Part shown: piece by piece, positions 1 to 5,242 of the stretch
How positions within the stretch are numbered: the first letter of the stretch is position 1
Layout: the number at the start of each line of letters is the position of its first letter
Source of the DNA: an uncultured Eubacterium sp.
GTDB taxonomy: Bacteria > Bacillota > Clostridia > Lachnospirales > Lachnospiraceae
DNA length: 5,242 nucleotides
Direction of reading: 5' to 3'
Assembly (NCBI GenBank): GCA_905236735.1
Contig: CAJOOU010000249.1
Span: forward strand, 1 to 5,242
Made by a program: the position numbers and the translations under genes
Notes under the pieces: model-generated
Told to the model about the DNA's origin: nothing
The model's database searches: none
The model's input: the letters and a program-made list of their open reading frames with translations, nothing else

Positions 1-1016
1 CATATTGCTGTAGCCGCCTCGAAGAAATCAGCCATCTTCTTGGACGCCGTTATGATTTCCGCATCATATGCAGGAATATTGTATTCCTTTTCATATCTTT
101 CAAGCTTTTCTTTTCTAAGCTCAGGCTGACGGCTTCTTATCTCGTCTAAAAACTCATCCGAAATAACTATGGGAGTAAGATCCGGATCCGGGAAATATCT
201 GTAGTCCTGGGCATCCTCTTTGGAACGCATAGGATGAGACTCTCCCTTGTTATCATCCCATCTTCTTGTCTCCTGAACTACTGCTTCCCCGCTTTCTATG
301 AGGTCAATCTGTCTTTCAGTCTCACCTTTAATCGCATTTGCAATAGCCCTGAATGAGTTAAGGTTTTTCATCTCGGTTCTTGTGCCAAATTCTTCTGTTC
401 CCTTTTCTCTGATTGAAAGGTTTACATCGGCACGCATTGAGCCTTCGTTTAGTTTGCAGTCCGAAGCCCCGAGATACTGGATAGTCTCCCTTAAGGTCTC
501 GAGATATGCAATAACCTCTTCAGCGCTTCTCATATCAGGCTCGGATACAATCTCTATAAGCGGCACACCGCTCCTGTTAAAATCAACATATGAGACATCA
601 TCCCACTCGTCATGCACAAGTTTTCCTGCGTCTTCTTCCATATGTATCTCATGTATTCTTACGCTTTTTTCAATTCCGCTTTCCGTCTTTATATCCACGC
701 GTCCGTTTCTGCATATAGGCAGATAAAGCTGGGATATCTGATAGTTCTGCGGATTGTCCGGATAGAAATAATTCTTCCTGTCAAACTTTCCGTATCTTGT
801 GATTTCACAGTTTGTCGCAAGTCCCACGGCAACCGCATATTCAAGTACTTTTTTGTTTAAAACCGGAAGTGAGCCCGGAAGTCCCGTGCACACCGGACAG
901 GTGTGGGTATTCGGCCTGCCGCCGAACTGTGTCGTGCAGGAGCAGAAAATTTTGGTCTTTGTTGCAAGTTCCACATGAACTTCAAGTCCTATGACGGTTT
1001 CGTATTCTTTAGACAT
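1..1016 (-). CDS. gatB: Aspartyl/glutamyl-tRNA(Asn/Gln) amidotransferase subunit B, 3' end missing
   Basis: GatB binds the misacylated tRNA, activates the side-chain carboxylate of Asp-tRNA-Asn or Glu-tRNA-Gln with ATP, and amidates it with ammonia channelled from GatA. The 338 visible residues begin MSKEYETVIGLEVHVEL, the standard GatB opening. C25, C27, C40 and C43 form a CxC...CPVC knuckle, the zinc-binding type found in many but not all GatBs. The family signature follows as DFNRSGVPLIEIVSEPD (145-161), then FGTRTEMKNLNSFR (210-223) and DYRYFPDPDL (271-280). GatB is usually about 475-480 residues, so roughly 140 are lost past the left edge, including most of the helical and YqeY-like tail. 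This is a window truncation; the visible frame is intact. The ATG at 1016 is supported by AAAGGAGGAG at 1021-1030, directly after the gatA stop with a 14-nt intergenic gap. It is cotranscribed with gatA. Confidence 0.97.
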   Translation of the reverse strand, partial: MSKEYETVIGLEVHVELATKTKIFCSCTTQFGGRPNTHTCPVCTGLPGSLPVLNKKVLEYAVAVGLATNCEITRYGKFDRKNYFYPDNPQNYQISQLYLPICRNGRVDIKTESGIEKSVRIHEIHMEEDAGKLVHDEWDDVSYVDFNRSGVPLIEIVSEPDMRSAEEVIAYLETLRETIQYLGASDCKLNEGSMRADVNLSIREKGTEEFGTRTEMKNLNSFRAIANAIKGETERQIDLIESGEAVVQETRRWDDNKGESHPMRSKEDAQDYRYFPDPDLTPIVISDEFLDEIRSRQPELRKEKLERYEKEYNIPAYDAEIITASKKMADFFEAATAI

Positions 1017-1030
1017 TTTTCTCCTCCTTT

Positions 1031-2491
1031 CTAAACTATAGGGTTTCTTTTAAAAGAAACGCCTTTTTCTATCGCAAATCCCGCTTTTATAATATTGTTT
1101 TCCTTAAAGCAGTCTCCTATAAGCTGCACACCTATTGGAAGCCCTTTAGAGTCAAGTCCGCATGGCACACTCATTCCCGGCAGCCCCGCAAGGTTTACCG
1201 ATATGGTGTAAATATCGCCCAGATACATCTTAATCGGATCCGAGAGTGATTTACCGATTTCAGGTGCCGTGGTCGGAGCCGCAGGTCCCAAAATAACATC
1301 ATACTTTTCAAATGCCTTGTCAAACTCTGCCTTTATAAGAGCCTTCACACGAAGTGCCTTGAGGTAGTAGGCATCATAATATCCGGATGAGAGAACGAAA
1401 GATCCAAGCATTATTCTTCTCTTTACTTCTGAACCAAATCCTTCCGAACGGGTCTTTTTATACATTTCGTGAAGACCTTCATAGTCCTCGGCTCTGAATC
1501 CGTATTTTACTCCGTCAAATCTCGAAAGGTTTGAGCTGGCTTCCGCAGATGCTATAACATAATATGCCGGTATAGCATAGTCTACAAGGCCAAGGTCGAA
1601 TTCTTCAACCACTGCTCCTCTTTCTTTTAATATATCCGCTGCCGCAAGAACGCTCTTTTTCACATCTTCATCAAGACCTTCTCCAAAATAACTTGTCGGA
1701 ATACCAACTTTAAGTCCTTTAACATCTTCAGATAAGGCAGCCGTAAAGTTATACGAATCTCTCTTCATTGATGTTGAATCTTTAGAATCATATCCTGATA
1801 TTGCCTCAAGTATCGTCGCACAATCCGTGACATCCTTTGCAACAGGTCCAATCTGGTCAAGGGATGAGCCATAGGCAATAAGACCGTATCTTGATACTGT
1901 TCCGTATGTAGGCTTTATTCCCGTAACACCGCAAAATGATGAAGGCTGTCTGATTGAGCCACCCGTATCAGAGCCTAATGTATACGGCGCTTCACATGCC
2001 GCAACCGCCGCACACGAACCACCGGATGAGCCTCCCGGCACATGAGAAGTGTTCCATGGATTTTTTGTCGGCCCGTAGTAGGATGTTTCCGTGGTAGAGC
2101 CCATAGCGAACTCATCCATATTCATCTTGCCCAAAATTACCGCACCGGCATCCTCAAGTTTTTTAACGGCTGTAGCCGTATATGTAGGCCAGTAGTTTTC
2201 AAGAATTTTAGAACTGCATGTTGTAAGCAGCTCTTTTGTACACATATTGTCCTTTATTCCGACAGGAACTCCGGCAAGAGGGCCGGTAAGCTCTCCGGAA
2301 TCAATTTTCATCTGCACCTCACCGGCTCTTTTTAATGCGCCCTGCTCATCCACTGTAACAAAAGCATTTATATCATCTTCGACCTTGTTAATCTGTCTAA
2401 GATATGCCTCTGTAGCCTCAAGCACGGACACTTCTTTGTCTTTTATTTTCTTTCCCAGCTCAACGGCTGTAAGCTTTAATATTTCACTCAT
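1031..2491 (-). CDS. gatA: Aspartyl/glutamyl-tRNA(Asn/Gln) amidotransferase subunit A (glutaminase)
   Basis: GatA is the cytoplasmic amidase-signature subunit that hydrolyses glutamine and feeds ammonia to GatB. Counting from my chosen start the protein has 486 residues, the usual GatA length. The Ser-cisSer-Lys triad is visible: K80 in GVPVGIKDN, S155 in VPGGSSGGS and S179 in GSDTGGSIRQP. Each is one residue offset from K79/S154/S178 of Staphylococcus aureus GatA. YLGDIYTISVNLAGLPG near the C-terminus is also family-typical. An in-frame ATG at 2503 would add four residues (MENN). I prefer the ATG at 2491 because GGAG at 2498-2501 lies 6 nt before it, whereas GGTAGGT abuts the upstream ATG with almost no spacing. 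The chosen start also gives a 14-nt gap to gatC, the same as the gatA-gatB gap. Function is essentially certain; the start is likely. Confidence 0.97.
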   Translation of the reverse strand: MSEILKLTAVELGKKIKDKEVSVLEATEAYLRQINKVEDDINAFVTVDEQGALKRAGEVQMKIDSGELTGPLAGVPVGIKDNMCTKELLTTCSSKILENYWPTYTATAVKKLEDAGAVILGKMNMDEFAMGSTTETSYYGPTKNPWNTSHVPGGSSGGSCAAVAACEAPYTLGSDTGGSIRQPSSFCGVTGIKPTYGTVSRYGLIAYGSSLDQIGPVAKDVTDCATILEAISGYDSKDSTSMKRDSYNFTAALSEDVKGLKVGIPTSYFGEGLDEDVKKSVLAAADILKERGAVVEEFDLGLVDYAIPAYYVIASAEASSNLSRFDGVKYGFRAEDYEGLHEMYKKTRSEGFGSEVKRRIMLGSFVLSSGYYDAYYLKALRVKALIKAEFDKAFEKYDVILGPAAPTTAPEIGKSLSDPIKMYLGDIYTISVNLAGLPGMSVPCGLDSKGLPIGVQLIGDCFKENNIIKAGFAIEKGVSFKRNPIV

Positions 2492-2505
2492 ATTATTCTC
2501 CATAC

Positions 2506-2799
2506 CTACCCGATTGTCTTCGGTACAATAAATGCTTCCTCTGTCGCTGCCGGAGCATTCTTTAATGTATCCTCACTGCCATCTGCATTTGTCACTTCAT
2601 CCTCGCGGAAAACATTGTTTACATCAAAAATATGGCTCATCGGCTCTACACCCGAAACATCGAGTTCATTAAGCTTATCAACATAATCAAGCATCTTGCC
2701 CATATCGGCCTTTGCAGCTTCCTTTTCCTCTCCGGACAGGTCAAGCTTTGCCAGAATGCCTACATATTCTATAGTTTCATCGCTTATAATATTCGCCAT
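2506..2799 (-). CDS. gatC: Aspartyl/glutamyl-tRNA(Asn/Gln) amidotransferase subunit C
   Basis: GatC is the small structural subunit that wraps around the GatA-GatB interface and stabilises the heterotrimer; it has no active site. The 97-residue product matches the family's usual length of about 95-100. It begins with the helical segment ISDETIEYVGILAKLDLS (5-22), followed by a second helix containing MLDYVDKLNELDVSGVEP (36-53) and the conserved stretch around F64-R65-E66-D67. The tail EEAFIVPKTIG is also typical (family form 'FxVPkvi'). The start is fixed by AAGGAG ending about 6 nt before the ATG (2804-2811 region). It sits between aspS (36-nt gap) and gatA, giving the order C-A-B common in Firmicutes. 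I saw no promoter or terminator in either gap, so cotranscription with aspS is inferred. Confidence 0.95.
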   Translation of the reverse strand: MANIISDETIEYVGILAKLDLSGEEKEAAKADMGKMLDYVDKLNELDVSGVEPMSHIFDVNNVFREDEVTNADGSEDTLKNAPAATEEAFIVPKTIG

Positions 2800-2835
2800 T
2801 GTTTCTCCTTTCGACCTTAGCTACCCGGAATTATC

Positions 2836-4581
2836 CTAATCTCTTACTTTAATATGCGTCTCCCGCAGCTGCATCTCAGTCACTTCTCCCGGTGCTCCGC
2901 ACATAAGGTCCTCTGCATTACCGTTCATCGGGAATGCGATAACCTCCCTTATATTCTCCTCATTTTTGAGAAGCATAAGCATTCTGTCTACACCCGGTGC
3001 CATGCCTGCGTGTGGCGGTGCACCAAACTGGAAGGCCGTATAAAGGGCTCCGAATTTTTCTTCAAGCACACTCTTGTCATATCCGGCAATCTCAAATGCC
3101 TTTTCCATTATCTTCATATCATGGTTTCTTACAGCACCGCTCGAAAGCTCTACTCCGTTGCATACAATATCATACTGGTAAGCAAGTATATCAAGCGGAT
3201 CCTTATTTTCAAGTGCCTCAAGTCCGCCCTGCGGCATTGAGAAAGGATTATGCGTAAATCCTATTTTCTTTGTTTCCGGATCTCTTTCGTACATCGGGAA
3301 ATCATTAATGTAGCAGAATCTGTATGCATTTTTCTCGAGAAGATCGAGTCTCTCACCTAATGCTTTTCTGATTTCGCCCGCGCACACAGCCGCCTTTTCT
3401 TCTTTATCTGCAATAAAGAAGATTGTATCTCCTGTTTCAAGAGAAGCGAGACTTCTAAACTCTTCTTTAAGTTCATCCGGGATAAACTTGTCGATAGGTC
3501 CCTTAAACGAGCCATCTTCAAGCACATCAAGATATCCGAGTCCGCCCATACCTATGCTCTTGGCATATTCCTCAAGCTTTTTATGGAAGGTTTTTGACAT
3601 ATCCGCATGTACCTTTATAGCCCTAACGGTCTTTCCGATAAAGCCCTTGAAGCTGCACTTCTGGAAAAAGTCAGTCATATCAAATATAATAAGCGGATTT
3701 CTAAGGTCAGGCTTGTCTGTTCCGTACTTGAGCATAGCTTCTTTATAGCTGATAATAGGATAAGGAGCCTTGGTTACCTCATATCCTTCCGGTGCAAATT
3801 TTTCGAAAGTTGCCGAAAGTACTTCCTCTCCCACCTTAAATACATCTTCCTGAGTTGCAAAACTCATCTCGAAATCAAGCTGGTAGAATTCTCCGGGTGA
3901 GCGGTCAGCTCTCGCATCCTCATCTCTAAAGCACGGTGCTATCTGGAAATATTTATCAAAGCCCGATGCCATTAAAAGCTGCTTATACTGCTGCGGTGCC
4001 TGCGGCAGGGCATAAAACTTACCCTTGAACTTTCTTGAAGGCACAATATAGTCTCTCGCTCCTTCCGGAGATGACGCACATAAAATAGGAGTCTGAACTT
4101 CCAAAAATCCCATCTCGGTCATCTTCTGACGCAAAAATGAAATAACCTTAGAGCGGAATACTATATTATCCTTTACCTTTTTATTTCTAAGGTCCAGATA
4201 TCTGTATTTGAGTCTGACATCCTCTCTTACTTCCTTAGAAGTCTGGATCTCAAAAGGAAGCTGTGCATAGATGTCTCCTTCAACCTTAATCTCATGAGCC
4301 TCAAGTTCTATTGTTCCTGAAGGAATCTTAGGATTATATGTCTCTTCGTCACGCTGCTCGATTTCACCAAAAATAGACACTGCCTGCTCTTTGTGAATAC
4401 CTTCAAGGAGCGATGTATCCCTCATTACCACCTGAAGTTCTCCATACATATCCCTAAGGTCAATGAATGATACTCCTCCGTGGTCTCTGATGTTCTCCAC
4501 CCATCCGGCTACGCGGATCTGTTTACCTATTAATTCTTCCGTGACCTTATCAATGGTCATATCTCTGTACTTGTTACTCAT
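2836..4581 (-). CDS. aspS: Aspartyl-tRNA synthetase, bacterial type, probably non-discriminating (Asp/Asn)
   Basis: Class IIb synthetase that charges tRNA-Asp with Asp and here probably also tRNA-Asn. The 581 residues contain an N-terminal OB-fold anticodon-binding domain (about 1-107), a class II catalytic core, and the bacterial GAD insertion (roughly 284-415). Motif 1 ends at FLEVQTP (159-165), motif 2 is FRDED...SPGEFYQLD (218-236), and motif 3 is GMAPGVDRMLML (526-537). K200, D236 and R485 align with E. coli aspartate-binding residues K198, D233 and R489. In the anticodon domain H34 (RDHGG) and E80 stand where E. coli has L30 and K81; His rather than Leu at the first site is a known mark of non-discriminating AspRS. 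An in-frame TTG at 4599 would add six residues, but AGGAG (4589-4593 region) lies about 7 nt before the ATG at 4581, which I take as the start. It is the first gene of the operon, directly behind the T-box. Confidence 0.97.
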   Translation of the reverse strand: MSNKYRDMTIDKVTEELIGKQIRVAGWVENIRDHGGVSFIDLRDMYGELQVVMRDTSLLEGIHKEQAVSIFGEIEQRDEETYNPKIPSGTIELEAHEIKVEGDIYAQLPFEIQTSKEVREDVRLKYRYLDLRNKKVKDNIVFRSKVISFLRQKMTEMGFLEVQTPILCASSPEGARDYIVPSRKFKGKFYALPQAPQQYKQLLMASGFDKYFQIAPCFRDEDARADRSPGEFYQLDFEMSFATQEDVFKVGEEVLSATFEKFAPEGYEVTKAPYPIISYKEAMLKYGTDKPDLRNPLIIFDMTDFFQKCSFKGFIGKTVRAIKVHADMSKTFHKKLEEYAKSIGMGGLGYLDVLEDGSFKGPIDKFIPDELKEEFRSLASLETGDTIFFIADKEEKAAVCAGEIRKALGERLDLLEKNAYRFCYINDFPMYERDPETKKIGFTHNPFSMPQGGLEALENKDPLDILAYQYDIVCNGVELSSGAVRNHDMKIMEKAFEIAGYDKSVLEEKFGALYTAFQFGAPPHAGMAPGVDRMLMLLKNEENIREVIAFPMNGNAEDLMCGAPGEVTEMQLRETHIKVRD

Positions 4582-4605
4582 TTTAAAACTCCTTTTCAAT
4601 TGTAC

Positions 4606-4640
4606 AAAAAAATCCCGGCATACTTTTACAGTATGCCGGG
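4606..4640 (-). terminator. Intrinsic terminator of the T-box leader
   Basis: A perfect 10-bp stem, CCCGGCATAC (4631-4640) with GTATGCCGGG (4614-4623), encloses a 7-nt loop. After one A it is followed by seven T residues on the minus strand (4606-4612). It lies 25 nt before the aspS start codon and is the off state of the riboswitch when tRNA is charged. Confidence 0.95.
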
Positions 4641-4676
4641 ACGATTAATCAAAATAACCGCGGTACCACCCGCCTT
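4637..4676 (-). promoter_or_regulatory. T-box antiterminator
   Basis: The T-box sequence forms the antiterminator. CGGG (4669-4672) pairs with CCCG (4637-4640), and GCGGTTA (4655-4661) pairs with TAATCGT (4641-4647, with G-U pairs). This leaves the TGGTACC bulge at 4662-4668. TGGT (4665-4668) is the segment that pairs with the NCCA end of uncharged tRNA. The fold consumes CCCG of the terminator 5' arm, so the two structures exclude each other. The variable base is U, which gives only a G-U wobble with the G73 discriminator usual for tRNA-Asn. Confidence 0.9.
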
Positions 4677-4764
4677 AAATTGCAATATATGCAACTTCTC
4701 TTTCAATGCTTAACGCGCATCACTCGTGCTCTCCTACTTTAGTTCAAAGAGCCGGCTCCGGGGT

Positions 4765-4767
4765 GTT
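4765..4767 (-). promoter_or_regulatory. Specifier triplet AAC (Asn) in the Stem I loop
   Basis: In the hand-folded Stem I the 3' strand of the specifier loop reads GGCAACAC between the upper helix (4769-4779) and the CCC of the lower helix. AAC followed by A occupies the usual specifier place and would pair with the GUU anticodon of tRNA-Asn. No Asp codon (GAC or GAT) lies in this loop. The overlapping triplet one base upstream is CAA (Gln). The assignment depends on the fold. Confidence 0.75.
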
Positions 4768-4872
4768 GCCTTTATTATCTCCTTTGAAAAATGCTTTCAG
4801 CCGGTGGCATTTTCTCTCTGACAATCTCTGATAACAAGAGTCCCTTTCTCAGCTTTTATCCATATCTATGAA

Positions 4873-4901
4873 AATATATCATATTTTCCCCAAAGCCGCA
4901 A
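4873..4901 (-). promoter_or_regulatory. Probable sigma-A promoter of the aspS-gatCAB operon
   Basis: TTGCGG (-35, 4896-4901) and TATATT (-10, 4873-4878) are separated by exactly 17 nt. The predicted transcript start is near 4865-4867, a few bases before Stem I of the T-box, as expected. The -35 box is imperfect and the -10 matches TATAAT at five of six positions. Prediction only; no other promoter is seen further inside the operon. Confidence 0.65.
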
Positions 4902-4961
4902 GGGAAAATTTTTCGTTAGATAGCGTAATTGATATTCGGAAACAAAAGTAAGTCTTGTTTA

Positions 4962-4988
4962 ATTTGCCGTCGAATATATTCGGCAAAT
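4962..4988. repeat. Inverted repeat / hairpin in the upstream spacer
   Basis: ATTTGCCG (4962-4969) and CGGCAAAT (4981-4988) are perfect inverted arms around 11 nt. Inside and overlapping is a 12-bp palindrome, CGAATATATTCG (4971-4982). No good T-run follows on the minus strand, so as a terminator for the small gene at the right edge it would be weak. It could instead be an operator. The rest of the 4902-5073 spacer is AT-rich with no recognised gene. Confidence 0.5.
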
Positions 4989-5073
4989 ATTATTATTTAT
5001 GATATATTATATCCATCAAACAGTGTTATGGAGGTCATTTATGAATCACGATATTTTAAAAGCCGTTATCTAT

Positions 5074-5241
5074 TTACATATTATTCTCTTCATACCTCCT
5101 ATAAAAGTCTAGGAAATAATCTGAACCTTCCATCCACATACCAGATTCAAAATCGTACAGACATTTACACGCATTTGAACTCAAAAGTCTATTTCTAGAC
5201 TCTTCTATTGAAATATTATCCTCTGCAGCCATGTCTTCAAT
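5074..5241 (-). CDS. Unknown small protein, C-terminal 55 residues, 5' end outside window
   Basis: An open frame enters from the right edge on the minus strand and ends at TAA (5074-5076). The 55 visible residues start IEDMAAEDNISIEESRNRLL, have a middle KCLYDFESGMWMEGSDYFLD and end FYRRYEENNM. The composition is protein-like: acidic, with a predicted helix rich in E/R and an aromatic-rich C-terminal half. I do not recognise the family with certainty. The pattern of a short helix, then 'L-Y-D-[acidic/aromatic]-x-T/S-G', then an aromatic tail recalls small accessory proteins of Clostridia found near toxin-like genes, but this is only an impression. It lies upstream of and codirectional with aspS but is separated from it by 172 nt and the aspS promoter, so it is probably a different unit. 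An opposite-strand ORF here (from 4929) is less plausible. Confidence 0.6.
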   Translation of the reverse strand: MEDMAAEDNISIEESRNRLLSSNACKCLYDFESGMWMEGSDYFLDFYRRYEENNM

Positions 5242-5242
5242 G

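Larger units (their letters stand above)
4606..4866 (-). ncRNA. T-box riboswitch leader of aspS-gatCAB, Asn (AAC) specifier
   Basis: A 5' leader that senses the charging of a specific tRNA and controls read-through into aspS. Stem I folds as a lower helix (AAAAGCTG 4850-4857 with CGGCTCTTT 4746-4754, one bulged C), a kink-turn-like internal loop, GGG/CCC (4842-4844 with 4761-4763), the specifier loop, an upper helix (4830-4840 with 4769-4779, one mismatch), the AGAGAG element (4814-4819) and a distal hairpin GAAAATGC/GCATTTTTC (4807-4814, 4786-4794). The specifier I read is AAC at 4765-4767, followed by the usual purine (A4764). Two hairpins follow, at 4704-4722 and 4680-4694. The canonical T-box AAGGCGGGTGGTACCGCGG is at 4658-4676. 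An antiterminator and a terminator compete at the 3' end. T-box identity is certain; the specifier comes from hand folding and is likely. Confidence 0.95.

Noticed and set aside
298..994. Plus-strand ORFs overlapping gatB
   Set aside because: They are antisense shadows of a strongly conserved gatB frame and have no recognisable product or ribosome site.
2800..2835. Possible regulatory element between aspS and gatC
   Set aside because: The 36-nt gap shows only the gatC ribosome site; no convincing hairpin with a T-run or promoter was found.
4582..4599. Six-codon N-terminal extension of aspS from a TTG
   Set aside because: The TTG lies upstream of the AGGAG that serves the ATG at 4581, so the extension would contain the ribosome site itself.
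2042..4648. Plus-strand ORFs of 61-128 codons opposite gatA, gatC and aspS
   Set aside because: All lie antisense to well-identified conserved genes and have shadow-like composition.
4748..4757. Perfect palindrome GAGCCGGCTC
   Set aside because: It lies inside the 3' strand of T-box Stem I, where pairing with the 5' strand explains it better than a separate operator.
4971..4982. LexA-like box CGAATATATTCG
   Set aside because: The half-site spacing is two bases shorter than the Gram-positive CGAAC-N4-GTTCG box, and no SOS gene is adjacent.
4929..5198. 89-codon plus-strand ORF beginning with TTG
   Set aside because: It has no ribosome site and runs through the inverted repeat and the AT-rich spacer. 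It also overlaps a better minus-strand coding frame.

Overview
The window holds a housekeeping translation operon on the minus strand. The order of transcription is promoter, T-box riboswitch, aspS, gatC, gatA, gatB, with gatB running off the left edge. Moderate GC, strong AGGAGG-type ribosome sites, frequent AGA/ATA/GGA codons, T-box control and an AspRS of the 'SPGEFYQLD' motif-2 type all point to a Gram-positive anaerobe of class Clostridia. Lachnospiraceae or a relative is my best guess from memory of such proteins, not from a search.

Layout: positions 1-1016 are the first 338 codons of gatB; 1031-2491 gatA; 2506-2799 gatC; 2836-4581 aspS. Positions 4606-4866 are a complete T-box leader: Stem I with a specifier loop, two small hairpins, the T-box antiterminator and a strong intrinsic terminator. 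A sigma-A-type promoter lies at 4873-4901. Positions 4902-5073 are AT-rich spacer with one inverted repeat. Positions 5074-5241 are the 3' end of a separate small unknown gene, also on the minus strand, cut by the right edge.

How the genes work together: the specifier triplet I read in the leader is AAC (Asn), not an Asp codon, although the first gene encodes aspartyl-tRNA synthetase. That AspRS carries His and Glu at the two anticodon-domain positions where E. coli AspRS, which is specific for tRNA-Asp, has Leu and Lys. This is the pattern expected of a non-discriminating enzyme that also charges tRNA-Asn with Asp. GatCAB, encoded directly downstream, would convert Asp-tRNA-Asn to Asn-tRNA-Asn. 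The transcript therefore looks like a self-contained indirect Asn-tRNA pathway, induced when uncharged tRNA-Asn accumulates. The individual parts belong to known families. The most informative points are the Asn specifier on an aspS operon, the overlapping CAA/AAC specifier context and the non-discriminating signature. I see no CRISPR, mobile element, rRNA or tRNA gene, and no clearly new system.
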